A stretch of DNA of 64,000 nucleotides from Capsaspora owczarzaki ATCC 30864 (GCF_000151315.2 NW_011887292.1:475534-539533); one strand, 5' to 3'; positions 12,732-25,683 are shown, counted from the first letter of the stretch. Made by a program: numbers and translations. Notes: generated from the sequence alone by a model not told the origin.

Positions 12732-15700
12732 ATGTCCACTGCAGCCACCACCGCTGGTGCATCTTCAACGCGCCCCACCACCCGCCGCGAGATGCTTGAG
12801 GAAGTTTTCTTGCAGGTATAGAATTTCAAGCAAAGCCCTTGCAATGATCATCTTGTCGCTCTGGACTGGAATGGGTGAAGCACGTCGAGCAGCGAACACT
12901 CCCGACGGCAGACAGCAGCAGCAGCAGTCAGGACTCGCTCTCGTCTCGCTGTCTGCGCGATGGCGTGGTCGCGGGGGGGGTGGGGTGGCTTCTGTCTGTA
13001 CATACGTCCATCGCTGTTCTCTCGGTGGATTGAAGTTGTTGATCGGATGAGACGGAGGGGATCTTGTGCTGCTCCACTGTCTTGGCGTCAATCGCACTTC
13101 CGTTTTGTCTCTTGCCGGCCCATCCCCCAACGCCTCACTCTCGATCGTTTGTCCACTGCTATCTTGTTGTTGGTTTCTGTGACTTTGGTGCCCGGGATCC
13201 TCTTTCCCTCACCCACGCAAGAGTAGAGCTCACTGAGCCAACCAATGTCACAGTTGCTGTTGTTCCATGTGCTCGTTCCTTCCGTTTTCGTTTTCGTGTG
13301 GCCATCCAATCTCTGCGTTAACCACAACCACCCCCCCCCCAGTTCCACAACCACCAACCACCGACGATGAGCTCACCTCGATCTCATTCAATCATCCGTG
13401 TTGATTCTCGGATGTTTCTCCGTCCATCCATCTGCATGTCTCATTGAGAATGGGACCAAAAACGCTTCTTCAAAAAGCCGGCGCTTCTCATTCAGCCCGT
13501 TCGGTTGTTATCAAACCCCAAACCCATGTCTGATGTTTTATGTTCCTGGCGTTTTTTTTTTAGAATGCAACCATCACGGACAAGACCGAAAAGCTCATGG
13601 CCAAGGAGGGCTTCTTCGCCTGCATTACGCTCGACCCGACCTGGACGTCCACCGCCGCTGCCTCGGCTGCCGAGTTGGCCGCGCCGGCGAGTGCTGCGGA
13701 TGGCTCCAACGAGCAGGCTGCTTTGCAACACAGGCAGACTGCGCGTCCGATGCTCGAGGCGGTCTTCCGCATTGCCGATCGCCGCGGTGCCGGCCACCTG
13801 ACCTTTGCCGACTTTCTTGCGTTCGACGACATGATGCACCGCAGTGACGCCGAGTACGAGCTTGCATTCCGCATGTTTGACACGCAGGGCAAGGGTACCA
13901 TCACGTTCGACAACTTTAAGCGCGCAGTGAACGTCGCCCTGCAGCAGCAGCCAAACGGCAGCTCAGGGTTTGACTTTGCGTCGCCGTGGGTGCAACTGTA
14001 CTTCCTCGATGGGAAGCGACAGATCTCCTACAAGGAGTTTACGCAGCTGCTCAAGGGCTTCCATGAGGAGCGACTGCGTCAGGCCTTTGTTGCCGCCAGC
14101 AAGGGCACCGGCTACATTTCGGGCCTCCAATTCGCCGCCATTGAAACCGCCGTCTATGGCCACCGCATGTCACCAGCTCTGATCGACCGTCTTGTGACCC
14201 TCGGCGACGTTAACAAGAGCAACTCTATCAGCTTTGCTCACTTTTCGGCCTTCAACAGCCTCATCCACAATCTCGACTCTGTCTACCGCGTCATGCTGCA
14301 CTCCATCTCGCTGACAAAGTCAAATGTACTGACCAAAGGTATTGGGAGATAACTGTCAATTTGGTTGTTGTCGGGTTTCGCAAAGTGGTTGAGAGAGGCC
14401 AGCAAAAAGTTGTGCTCTCGGTTGACTGTTCGACCTTGGTTGCCACGTAACCACAGAGGATTTCATGCACGCAGCACATGCCATTACTCGCTTTGATCAA
14501 ATCACGCCTTTGGAAGTGGACATTCTTTTCCACTTGTGCGAGTCGCAAGGAGATGGTCGTATCACTCCAGAGGATTTCCAACGGTGAGCATCGCGATCAT
14601 CTGTCGTTGTTGGGCATCATCCTCCATCAGTTTTGCGACTCATTCATGGTTTTTTTTCTTTTGAAATTTGCACACCCTCTTCCCTGCGGCTTTGTTCCAT
14701 CCCACTGCTCAGCCTTCTTCCTGTCGCTCGCGCCCCGTCTATTGACGCCGCTATTCGTACCAGGTCGCTTGCAGTGAGCAAAGCAACTACTCCCAGCTCT
14801 CAATCGAACTCTGTTTCTGCCCCTGCGTCTAAGGGTGCCTTGTTTGACTACATTGAGAGCTTTGCGCTCGGCAGCATTGCAGGAGGTTGGTGCAGCGTTC
14901 TTTGATTCACTTGCGCCTCTTTGCATGATACCTGAGCTGACACTTTTATGTTTGTCGGTGCTGTTGTGTAGCTATTGGAGCCACCGTCGTATTCCCAATC
15001 GACCTTGTCAAGACGTAAGCATGACTGATGATTTAAACAAAAAACGAACGAACAACGCCGCTCGTGACTCATTTTTTTTGTCTTGGCTTGGATACTAGAC
15101 GCATGCAAAACCAACGAGGCGTGATTGTCGGAGAGATGCTCTATCGAAACAGCTGGGATTGCTTTACCAAGGTGCTCAAGAACGAAGGAGTCAGCGGGTT
15201 GTATCGCGGTAACGGATCACAAGATGGATGGCATGTGTATCCCAGTTGCGATCGCGTTCCAAGCCTCCCACTGACACACACGACTATGGATTGACCAGGT
15301 CTTGTGCCGCAACTTGTCGGTGTTGCTCCGGAAAAGGCCATCAAGCTCGCCATGAACGATCTTTGCCGAAAAACCTTCAAGGACGAGAATGGCAACCTGT
15401 CATTGCCTTACGAAATCCTGAGTGGTGGTGTGGTAAGTGTAAAAGGATGGAGGTGGGAGGTGGGAGGTCGGCGCTGTCGATATTGTTGGTCAGACACTGA
15501 CTTTTTTGGCATGCGTTTGTTTGTTTGTTTGTTTGTTTGTTTGTTTGTTTGTTTGTTTGTTTGTTTGTTTGTTTGTTTTGTTTTGTTTTTTCGGGTAGGC
15601 TGGCGCAAGTCAAGTCGTTTTCACCAACCCGCTCGAAATTGTCAAAATTCGACTTCACCAACCCGCTCGAAATTGTCAAAATTCGACTGCAAACTGCCGG

Positions 15701-16587
15701 CGAGCAGCTGAAGGGAGTTCCGCTTGATGCCGCTGCTGCTCAGCGCCCAACTGCCGGCTCCATCGTTCGTCAGCTTGGCTTTATGGGTCTGTACAAGGGT
15801 GCCACTGCTTGTCTCTTGCGTGATGTCCCATTCTCCATGATCTACTTCCCGGCGTATGCACACGCAAAGGCTTGGCTCGCAAAGCCCGACGGGTCCAACG
15901 ACCCCCACACCTTGCTGCTTGCTGGCGCACTTGCGGGTATTCCTGCTGCCAGTTTGGTGACTCCTGCTGACGTGATCAAGGTAAGTTTTGAGCTGAGCTC
16001 CACCCCGATGAGTTTGTATTTTTCTCGTGTTGATTTTGTGACATGTCACTGAATTTTCTTGATGATTGCTTTGTCCGACTTTATCAGACTCGTCTGCAAG
16101 TCGCCGCTCGACGAGGAGAGTTGACTTACACTGGCATTGTCGATTGTGCCCGTAAAATCATGGCTACTGAGGGTGGAAAGGCCTTCTGGAAGGGCGCTGC
16201 GGGTACGACATGTTGTGGTTTTGTGCGCTGGGTCACGCGCTGGTTTTGCTGGTTTGTGCTAACGCTGTTGCTTTGCTCGATTCGTAAAGCCCGAGTCTTC
16301 CGTTCATCTCCACAGTTCGGTGTCACTCTGTTCTCGTACGAAATGTTGATCAAGGTGCTTCATCCCGAATTGCGCCAAACGGCCATCCAAGACGAGGCAG
16401 TGTATGTAGTTGGCGTTTCTGTTGGTTTCGGTGGTTGAGAGAAGTGTATGCTGACTGACTGGGTTGCGTGGCTCTTTGTAGATCGACTCCTCTCGACTTC
16501 CAGACCCAACATAGCCAACGAGTTTGGGCTACCTTCCAGGGCGTTCACAACAAGTTTGGCTTGTGGCTGCCCTCCTTTGCCGTGTAA
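12732..16587 (+). CDS. Mitochondrial aspartate/glutamate carrier, citrin/aralar (SLC25A12/13) type, with frameshifting duplication
   Basis: Calcium-regulated carrier of the malate-aspartate shuttle. Eleven exons: 12732-12815, 13564-14338, 14457-14583, 14713-14885, 14972-15014, 15099-15208, 15299-15432, 15599-15980, 16088-16202, 16290-16401, 16482-16587. The N-terminal half is the EF-hand regulatory region of the family. The C-terminal half has the three carrier repeats with signatures PIDLVK, PLEIVK and PADVIK. Exon 8 holds an exact 34-bp tandem duplication (15620-15653 and 15654-15687) spanning the second signature. Exon 8 is 382 nt; less 34 it is 348 nt, exactly 116 codons, and all other junctions keep phase, so the duplication shifts the frame. 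A downstream acceptor ending at 15614 would restore frame but replace conserved residues. Without the extra copy the protein would be about 708 residues. The first exon (28 residues) is less certain than the rest. Confidence 0.93.
15513..15580 (+). repeat. (GTTT)n microsatellite in carrier intron 7
   Basis: About sixteen GTTT units lie directly before the polypyrimidine tract and TAG acceptor of exon 8 of the citrin-type carrier gene. The tract ends in TTTTGTTTTG. It lies 40 bp upstream of the 34-bp duplication. Confidence 0.9.
15620..15687 (+). repeat. Exact 34-bp tandem duplication inside coding exon
   Basis: Two identical head-to-tail units start TTCACCAACCCG and end AATTCGAC, at 15620-15653 and 15654-15687. 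Neither unit contains an AG dinucleotide, so splicing cannot remove one copy from within. Its length is not a multiple of three. Confidence 0.97.
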
Positions 16588-17236
16588 ACTTTTTCCTCTG
16601 CTGGTGTCGTTTCCTCTGTCATCTTTTGTCTTTTTGTGCAAAGAACAAGCATGACGATTTGAAGCGTCTTGTTTCTTGATTCCTTTTTTTTTCTTCCTTC
16701 TTGATTTGTTGTTGTTGTTGTATTTTTGAATTTGTGGTTCGAGTGTGATTGATTTCGCCTCGTACTTTTGTGTTTGTTGATTGAGTCAATAAACGCAGTG
16801 TTTTGATTTGCCAGGGTAGTTGGCGAGGTTGGTTGTTCGGAGGGATTGTTTCAAGGATGGTTGGTGAGTTTCTTGCCAAGTGGCACGTTTCTGTACCGCC
16901 GGATGGACCAGATTACGAAATGGACGATCCTGACCTGTGATGCATGCTTTTTCGCTTTGGCTGTGCCTCTTGGAACACTGTGTGACGACTTGGTTTTTTT
17001 AATTCTTGTTCTTCTTGCACTGTACTTCTTCATGCTCCACTTGTTTGGTTCTTTGTCCGCTGTGTTGCCCGTTTGGGGGAGGAGTTGCATCAGTCGTTCA
17101 ATTGTGCTGTCATGGCAGAAGTGTCACGCCTCGAGCCTTACCCAAAGTCAAACTACAGAAGAATATTTATCAAAATGCAAAAGAAAAATTGGCTTGCATT
17201 TAGTCGACAGGCACAATGCATGATAGATACTCATTC
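16588..17236. other. Convergent intergenic region with poly(A) signal AATAAA at 16788
   Basis: This separates the 3' ends of the citrin-type carrier and FAD oxidase copy 1. A canonical AATAAA at 16788-16793 follows T-rich sequence and fits the carrier transcript end. No gene is supported in the rest. Confidence 0.6.
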
Positions 17237-19528
17237 CTAGGCACCAAGCAGATTCCCAAACGTAGCAACATGGAAAAAATTGGTGGGATCGTACTTTTGC
17301 TTGAGCTCAACGAGACGAGCAAGCATCTGCTGGCCGTACGACTCGACTGCGGTGCCTTCGCTGGAAAAGTTGGCGTACAGGGTGCCTGTGTGGAATGGCA
17401 TGAGCGAGGTGCGTGTTTCGCGCAGCCATGCCTTGTTGGCTTCCGCCTCGGTATCAGCGGGCCAAGCAGCGAAAAATACGATCGTGAAGGCGGCGTGGCG
17501 CCAAGCAATGGCCGCAGAATCGTTGGGTACACGTGACATAGCCCCGCCGTTGCTCTCAAGAAGGAAAAAGCTCTGCGGAGAAGGCGATCTGGGAAAAGCT
17601 TCCATCAATTTCTTGATAAATCCTTCCGACAACTCGTTCAAGTTGAGGCCGGCCTCGTAATAGTTGCCACCATGGGGGGCGAGCGTGTCCTTGGCGCGCT
17701 GCCAGGTCGTCCACGGGACGGTGCCAACACCAGCCTGCATGATCGGGCCCAGATCAATCAGGGGCTGGACCAGCGGACGGCCATCCTCCTCCTTGCCATT
17801 GTAGCAAAACTCGAGAATGACAACAGGGCCGGGAGGAGCATTCACGCAAACCGCATAGAGAGCCAGAGCGTCCGGCATGGTCTTGGTAAACTCGTTGAAC
17901 TTGGTCAGAATCTCCTGTGCTCGGGGGAACGGGAAGATGAGCGCGCCTCCAAAGACAGTCGCGGCTCCAGCACCAAACTCGTGCGCCTTGAAGGTGAAGC
18001 TGGTGACAATGCCAAACGCGGTGCCGGCACCCTTCATGCCCCAGAACAGGTCCTTGTACTCGTTGTCCGCAGTGACACGGATCAGCTTGCCCTCCGCAGT
18101 CACAACATCAAGACCGATAATGTTGTCGCAGGTCAGGCCGTAGGAGCGCGCCATCCAGCCGACGCCGCCGACCAGAGCCAGGCCGCCGACGCCAGTGTCC
18201 GAAACAATGCCAGCAGGGACGACCAAGTTGTGAAGAGAGAGCTCGGCGTCTGTTGAGCAAGGATGGAGTGAGTCCCAGTGTGGAAGACGAGCAAGTTTCC
18301 GATTGACAAAGCATTGCGACAAAAATCGGGACAAATCGTACCGACATCTCCAAGCTGAGCGCCACCGCCAACGTGGACAATCTTCTTGTCTGCCTCGACG
18401 CGAACCATGCTCATCTAGCTCAAGATCAATAAGGTCAATCCAGTCGATGAGATGAACGACGAAGAATCAAATCAAATCGATCGAGACGAATCTGCATCCG
18501 AGTGGTCTCCTCACCTGGCGCAGGTCAATGACAAGGCCATCGTCGACGAGGCAACGCAGGCTGTGACCACCGCAACGAGCAGTCACTTCGAGGTTGTTGG
18601 CCTGGGCAAACTTGATGGCAGCAATCACGTCCGTGTTGGTCCTCGCTTGGACAATGTACTTGGGATGCTTCTTGAGCTCGGCATTCCAGGATGCGCAGAT
18701 CTGCTCGTAGTCAGGCGAGTCACGGGTCACAAGACGACCGCGCAGGGACTGTTTCGAGACGCCAATCAAACAAAGATGCAGATTGAGTTCTTGGGTTGGA
18801 TGAATTGATTGGCTTGAAAATGGATTCAACAAGACAAAACACGATAAATTTCCGTTGGTCGAGCAACGATAGATAGATGTGCCACGCAACCCGGACCCGA
18901 TGCAGCCCAATACGGTCCTGTCCAATCCAATCGAATCCAATCCACCCTCTGAGAAGAAGAGGTGCGAAACCGAAAGAACGTAACGAATCGATTCAACAAC
19001 ACGCCAATCAAAAACAAGTAGCACTCCAAAGCGAATTTTTGGCTGTGTCATCGACAGTTCGTACACTGCGTAACATGACTCATCCTCACTTGGCGATGGG
19101 AGGAAGCAGAAGTCAAAAGTAGAAGCAGAATTAAAAACCCAATGCAACGAAGCGCGACGACGCCGAAGGGCGGGGCGGACCTTTGTTGGCAACCCTCCGT
19201 CACCTTTCGCGTTAAATATTGCGGTGTGAACTCTTCGCCCTGTTAGATCGTTCGACACTCGCCCTGTTAGATCGTTCGCTCACTGTCACAAGGCAAACAA
19301 AAGGCAAAAAGCGGCAAAAAGCCTCTTTGCTCTTCTGAAGCCCCATTCGAGTCCGTCCTGACAAGAAAGGAACAAAATGCAGACGCAACTCGATTTCTTT
19401 GTCGCATCGTTGTGAATGACTTTACTACCCGTCAGCCGTGAGACACGATAGCAAGAGGCTGTGTTCGGACGCATTACAGCTGCAAAAGTTTGCTCGGGAG
19501 TGAGCTCGGGAGCGCCAGGATGAAGCAT
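17237..19528 (-). CDS. FAD-linked oxidase (berberine-bridge-enzyme-like), copy 1
   Basis: Flavin oxidoreductase of the PCMH/FAD_binding_4 family with a C-terminal BBE-like segment; substrate unknown. Four minus-strand exons, 19528-19478, 18748-18515, 18414-18342 and 18249-17237, give about 456 residues. Visible family blocks are ARCGGHS, which carries the His that usually binds FAD covalently, VGGGAQLGDV, GVGGLALVGGVGWMAR and the segment NFFHV near the C-terminus. The Cys that makes the second flavin link in bicovalent members is Val here (PAGIVSDTG). The same exon structure and nearly the same sequence occur inverted at 41899-44278. The start exon lies only 100 bp from the divergent GST zeta gene, so they probably share a promoter. 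No signal peptide is evident. Confidence 0.9.
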
Positions 19529-19628
19529 GAGTTTCCGTCGGAATTTTGATGTTGTTTGTTTCTAGCAAGAACAACGACTGCTTCAAAAAACAACAACAAC
19601 AACAATCCAGTACAAAATCCGTTGTCCA

Positions 19629-21084
19629 ATGTCGAAACGGCCACCGACCACAGCAGGTAAGAGTCTGATAATCCCTTCCAAAACCGAATCTTTTCCATTG
19701 CTCGTTTTCCTGATTCAATTTTGGAACTTTGACAAGATGTCCAGTGTAAAACGCACACCCCTGCCCCCTCACTCCCTCCCTCCTTCGATGCGACTTGGAC
19801 GTGCGATGTGCGTTTTGGCTTGTGTCTGTGCTGTACTCATATTCCCATTGTTGTTTCCTGCGCCTCGTTGGACTTGAGCAGGCAGCAGCAGCAAAGCCCA
19901 TTCTCTACTCGTACTTTCGCAGCTCGTGCTCGTGGCGCGTTCGCATCGCACTCGCACTCAAGGGCATTGCGTATGAATACCGTGCCATCAGTCTGATCAA
20001 GGACGGTGGCGAACAGGTAAAACTGAAGACCCATCCAAAGAAAGAGCTGAAGTGAAATCCGTGACCACTTGCATCGAGAAAAAAATCTCCGTGTCCCCAG
20101 CGTCTGAGATTGGGGGTGGGGTTTTCATCCAGAAATGTTGTCAACATGTGGATTCGACTACTGTTTGGCACTGATGATGACTCGATTTTGCTTGGCGCCT
20201 TTGGCGATTTTCTGCGTTTGGGTTTGTTTCTGCAGTTCAAGGACGAGTTCCGCTCAGTCAATCCGCAGCGCGAAGTCCCGGTGCTTGAGATCGACGGCCA
20301 TCAGCTGGCACAGTCGCTCGCCATCATCGAGTATCTCGAGGAGACTCGCCCTGATGGGGCCTCTTTGTTGCCCAAGGATGCTCACCAACGCGCTCTGGTC
20401 TGTTCGCAGAAAACGTCAACGCGCTGTGTAATGGAATGGCAATCTCGTGTTGTGAATTCTGACGTTGAATGTTGACAATGGCACTGGAGCAGGTTCGCCA
20501 AGTCTCTGACGCTATTGCACAGGGCATTCAGCCCATCCAAAACCTCCGTGTTCTCAACCATGTCGGCGATGAAAAGAAGGTCGAGTGGGCTCGCCATTGG
20601 ATCAACCATGGCCTAGCTGGTATGCACCTGTGTGATGGTCAACGTGGATTGGCGCAGTGACTGTTGCGGGTGGCAAAGCGTGGTTCTTTGGACTGATTCA
20701 TGAGTTTTCGATGCTCCATCTTCCCCCCCCCCTTCCTTCTCCACCTCACCAAAATCCAGGCTTGGAGGCTCTGCTGGCCAAGACCCACGGAAAATATTCC
20801 GTTGGTGACACTGTGACCATGGCTGACTGCACTTTGGTGCCACAACTGTACAATGCCCGTCGGTGAGCGGCAACATTGTTTCGTGTCGAATGATTTCGTG
20901 TTGACCTTGCTTGCTGGCCCTGCGTTTCGCTCACACATCATCCAATATCAGATTCAAGGTCGATCTCTCTCAGTTCCCCATCGCGCTTGCGATCGAGAAC
21001 GAATTGATCAAACTTGACGCGTTCAAGGCGGCTCACCCTTCGGCCCAGCCCGACTGCCCGGAAAGCGAGCGCGGCACGCAATAA
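19629..21084 (+). CDS. GSTZ1: Maleylacetoacetate isomerase / glutathione S-transferase zeta
   Basis: Isomerises maleylacetoacetate to fumarylacetoacetate in tyrosine and phenylalanine breakdown, using glutathione. Six exons, 19629-19656, 19886-20016, 20236-20397, 20493-20619, 20760-20862, 20952-21084, give about 227 residues, the normal length. The zeta-class active-site motif [11 protein letters not shown] is present (S22-L32), as are [11 protein letters not shown] and the C-terminal-domain block QGIQPIQNL. The exon 2 acceptor lies in CAGCAGCAG, so use of 19886 or 19889 would differ by one Ala codon. The last residues end in a polar tail without a targeting motif. The enzyme is cytosolic in other eukaryotes. 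Confidence 0.96.
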
Positions 21085-21559
21085 TCCAATTAGCCAAGCC
21101 GTGACCCCAATGTCTTGTGATGCCTTTGTATGTTGTGTGTGCTCTGTATGCTGGTACCGGCAGTTGCGCATCTCTAATAGACGAGGAAGGTGTAACACGG
21201 TCCAGACTCGCAATGCCGCTCCAATTTCAACGACGGCGAACCAGCTTCAGAATTTATTCAGACGTTGTGAGCTTTTTTATTTTTCCCACTTCTTCGTGCT
21301 GTGACCCCCGCTCCCCTCCCATACTCCTTGTTCGAAACTTCCCCCAAAAACCAACTCTTGATATTTTCCCCGACCTTCTTATTTGGACCAAATGCCAGAT
21401 CCCCAACCCAGTCCCCTTGTTTTGCTCACTTTGCTCATTTTGACAAGATTCAAGTTACTAAATTTTCGCCCACCGTCAACCAGCAAACACGCACGACATA
21501 CACCACCTAGTTTTGTGTTTCTTCATCGGTGCACTTCAGTCTCAGTTCTCCGCGCAGCC
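21085..21559. other. Intergenic and probable 5' UTR of the ADCK5-type gene
   Basis: No independent gene is supported. An open frame starts at 21383 and runs into the ADCK5-type coding frame, but its translation before 21560 is unlike protein and reads as leader. Confidence 0.55.
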
Positions 21560-23829
21560 ATGTTCCGCATCGCACGTGTCCCGTCGGCGTTTACTCGGGT
21601 GAGAACGATTTTTGGTCCCTCCGCTTTTTGTTCCATTTTGCAAACGTCCCGCTTCTTCTGTCGCGTTCCCTCACTCGTCATGCGATTGCTCATTCATCCT
21701 TGCTTGTGTTTGCCTCTTTGGTTGATGCTGTGGGCGTCGGCACAGGCGGCGATCGAAGCAGGCGCGAGATCAAGCGCACATGTGAATAGCGCCGCAATCC
21801 GCTCCGTGACTGCCTCGCGGAACACCATCGTGCCAGCCGCTGTGCGTGCAATCCACGCTCCAGCAAGTGGTACGTCGTCAAAGGAGCAGCGCGATGGTGG
21901 CGGCGGCGAGAGCCGTCAACAGTCAACCCACAAGCCAACTTCCGCCGGAACCAAGCTCGCGCTAGGTCTGGCTGCAACCTGCATTGCAGGATACACGATT
22001 GCCAGCTCCATCGAGCCAAAGCACCAACAGCAGGCAGTCCGTCAAACTGTCGGAGCCATTCAGGGCTTGGGTCGCATTATGCGATCGCTCTACGCCGGAG
22101 TCGTCATTTCGCTCGATTACAAGGTTGTCATGATTCTGCACGGCCCAGATGGACCAAAGTTTGATGCTGAAATGAAGCTTTGCCATGAGCGCGCTGCCAC
22201 ACGTGCATTGAATCTGGCACTCGCTAACGGTGGCTTGTACATCAAGATGGGCCAAGGCATTGCGTCGTTCAACCACCTGCTTCCGGAAGAGTACATTCGC
22301 ATTCTCTCCAAGCTCCAAAACAACGTGCCCGGTCGCCATTATGGCGAGATTGAGACCATCTTCCTCGAGGACTTTGGCAAGCTACCCAACGAGGTCTTTG
22401 CAAAGTTTGAGACCGCCTCCTTTGCAGCTGCCAGTCTCGCCCAAGTGCACCGCGCCGAAACACACGACGGGCAAAAAGTGGCAGTCAAGGTGCAGTATTT
22501 TGACCTACGAGACCGGTAATGAGCGCCTCATCATCGATTTGTGATTTGTGCGGCGGCATTCACACGGAACTAACGAACCAACTTGACGTTTTGGTGCGTT
22601 GTTGACGAATGTTGTTTTTCGTTAATCTCAGATTTAACGGTGACATGGCCACCATGGAATTTCTCATGAACGTGGTCGGCTTTGTTCATCCCGGATTCGC
22701 ATATGGCTGGGTGTTCCGCGACGTTCGCGCCGCGTTGGAACGCGAGCTGGACTTTGAGCGCGAAGCCCACAACGCGGAGATTTGTCGCACGCATATGCGG
22801 AGCATTGGCTCGTCCAAGTCGTACAAGATCACAGTGCCGGAAGTCCTGTGGCCACTTACTTCCAAGCGCGTGCTGACGATGGAATTTATTGACGGAGTCA
22901 AGTGCAACGATCTGGCCGGCTTGGAGCGGCTCGGGATTCCGAAGAGCACAGTGGCCCGTCTGATTGTCCAGGCGTTTGCCGAGCAGATTTTCATTACAGG
23001 TGTTGTTCATGGCGATCCCCATCCTGGCAACATTCTCGTCCGGCGCGACAAGGCGACAAACAACCCGGAGGTCATCTTGCTCGACCATGGCCTGTATGCG
23101 ACCGTGCCAGACCACCACCGACTTGCATTTTGCCGCCTGATTCGTGATATTGTTTTGAAGGACGACGATGCCCTGACCAAGGACACGCGTGACCTCGGCG
23201 TGGCTCAAGACCCATTCGTGTTTGCGTCCATGCTGATGCAGCGCCCCTACAAGGCAGCCCCGATCGGCTTCAACACGCTCATGACTGCTGACGACTTTCT
23301 TCTCATGCAGAAAATGGCTGTTGAACAAGGAGAACAGATCACCAACATGATTCGCGAAATGCCCCGCTCTCTCTTGTTTGTCCTGCGCAATCTCAATTTG
23401 GTGCGATCGATCAACAAGGACCTTGGTGCCCCCATCAATCGGTTTGCCTTGCTTGCTCACACAGCCTTGCGCGGGATAGCCGTCGACGTCTCCCCGCTGG
23501 CCGACCACTACGATCTTGAAGCGTCCTTTGCAGCAAACCGGCATCTCTACCGACCAACGGCGGTGGGCAGCTCATTGCAACAACAACTCTTCCATGCTGG
23601 TACCACCAGTAGCTCACCGCAACCCGCTGTCAGGCAAACGGCTGCCTCGAGCCCTCGCAGCCTCCGCATCTCCTTGCATTCGTGGATGGGACGGCTAAAG
23701 TTTGAATTCCGACTCCAGCAAGCGTCCTTCTCGCAGTGGATGACCTCCATGTATTTCCGAGTCATGGTGCTGCTCGGCCGAGCTCCCGCCGAACTTGGTG
23801 CTTTGTCCGAGTTGATGGTGGCTGCATAA
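21560..23829 (+). CDS. ABC1/UbiB-family atypical kinase, ADCK5 type
   Basis: Protein-kinase-like protein of the COQ8/ADCK group, normally mitochondrial. Three exons, 21560-21598, 21746-22515, 22632-23829, give about 668 residues. The first roughly 80 residues are Arg/Ala/Ser-rich, like a presequence. A hydrophobic segment near residues 80-95 precedes the KxGQ motif (KMGQ, 180-183). Further family marks are the Ala-rich loop [26 protein letters not shown] and LLDHGLY. The runs [20 protein letters not shown] and MLMQRPY resemble ADCK5 more than COQ8, so a direct coenzyme-Q role should not be assumed. A canonical AATAAA at 24095 after a long CT tract probably ends the transcript. Confidence 0.92.
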
Positions 23830-23864
23830 GCGGTGCAAACGATTGGGTCGCTTTGATCCTGTAC

Positions 23865-24084
<220 letters not shown>

Positions 24085-24212
24085 GTTGGATATGAATAAA
24101 TGGTATTGTAGATGCAATGGTAATACCGGCAAGTTTATCGAGATTGGAGGCTTGTTGTAGAGATGGGATGGTTGTTGCGCGACATTTTCAAAAGGGGGGC
24201 TTGTGGGTCGGG

Positions 24213-25456
24213 TCATCGCTTTTTGGATTTGCCAGAATCAGCATCTTCCAAATCAGTAGCGATATATCCGCACTTGGACAGCTGCGCTCGGGCAACATTG
24301 TTGATAATTTTAAACCTGGACGGCCCGAGCAGTTGCCCGCCATACCAGCGCGACACCACCACAACCACGTTGCGTGCATCGACCAGCTGGAGGAGTTGAA
24401 GTAATCGGCCACCCGCGGCGTCTTCGCCTTCGCAAGCAAGCAAAGCATCGAACAGATGTGGTGCGGGGGAAACATTCAACAGAGTGGTGAGTGACCCCGA
24501 GCGACGGCATGACAACAAGAGCGAAAGATACTGCCGACTGTAGCCTACCATCATCATCACAGTCTTGGGCGAACGCGCCTGTGGCGGGGCGATGTATTCT
24601 GTAGGCCATGATGTTGTGCGTGGCGGCGGCAATCTTGCGATTTTGCAGTAGCTCGCTGCGAACCAGCGATACTTGCGCTTCAGAATGAACAGTAGCAACG
24701 TGCGCAACGAATACGCTCTTTCGCTCAGTGTACGCATCGCCGCTCAGAATGACCGGGCATGCCGAATCCGGTCGCGGTGCCAATCCGCCACTCGCATGAC
24801 GCGACTCGGCCGAACTGAAGCTCATGCTTAGCATGGCAATCTCCTGTAGCTCGGCGTCTGTAGCAGCATGGTCGGCATCATCATCCTCGGACAAGTCGGT
24901 TGGCAGACCAGTGGCGGCTGCACCATCTGTAGCGGATTGTCCTGCTCCTGCTCCTGCATTCGCTTGATGCAAGTCACTCCAAGCTTCCTTGAGATACTCC
25001 ACCCATTGGAAGAGCACGACTTGGCCCTTGGAGTCGCTCGCCAGCTGGTCGAGCCGGTCCATCCACCCCTCGAGCGTTGCCCTGTCGATGACTGCCGCCT
25101 GCGACCCTCGCTGATCGCGATGACGACGATCATACTGGTGACTGTGACGGTGGTGGTCTCTGTCGCAGTGGATTTCCGCGAGTGGTGAGCTGAGCGACGG
25201 GTAGCTCGTCGGGATGACTGCCGACAGCCACAAATCGTCCTCCACGCGAATCCGCACAATCTTGGCCGCAGCGTCATCAGTGACCACGCGAAAGTGCTCT
25301 GCATAGATGGCAGCGAGCGCTTCCTCTTCCTATACAGCATATTCAAAGGCACTGGCACACGTCAGGGTGTTGTTTGGAGTCATTTTGCCGATTGAGCAGA
25401 CGGGCAGAATTGTTAGAAATTTGACAAACCTCGAGCTGAGCGGCTTCGTATGTCAT
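24213..25456 (-). CDS. IMPACT: IMPACT homologue (RWD plus UPF0029/YigZ domain)
   Basis: Regulator that in animals and yeast (Yih1) binds GCN1 and blocks GCN2 activation. Three minus-strand exons, 25456-25430, 25329-24549, 24427-24213, give about 340 residues. The N-terminal RWD domain begins EEEALAAIYAEHFR. A Gly/Ala/Asp-rich linker follows. The C-terminal IMPACT domain starts near FVAHVATVHSE and contains KIAAATHNIMAYR, DDGEDAAGGRL, VVVVSRWYGG, LGPSRFK and INNVAR, all diagnostic. It ends in a Lys/Arg-rich tail as in animals. The tiny 9-codon first exon supplies the start and is supported by frame and splice sites. The gene is divergent from the OS-9-like gene across about 230 bp. Confidence 0.95.
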
Positions 25457-25683
25457 TCTGAGACGATTGAAAAATCTCAGTCTCTCTGTCACTCTGTATC
25501 TATCTATCTCTCAAACTCTTGAACTCTCGAGCTCTGTCGCTGTCTCGCTGGCAAATGGGCCTCCACTGGTATGAAACAAAGACTGGTGGATCAGTCGTCG
25601 TTCATCCAACAATCGAGCTCAGTCTTTTCAGAATTTCTGAGCAACTGTTTTGACAGGAAAATCGACATTTTTTGAGGGACGAA

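Noticed and set aside
17672-18256. Plus-strand frames within FAD oxidase copy 1, and minus-strand frames within copy 2 (43253-44416)
   Set aside because: They mirror each other across the inverted copies and lack motifs; they are shadows of the oxidase.
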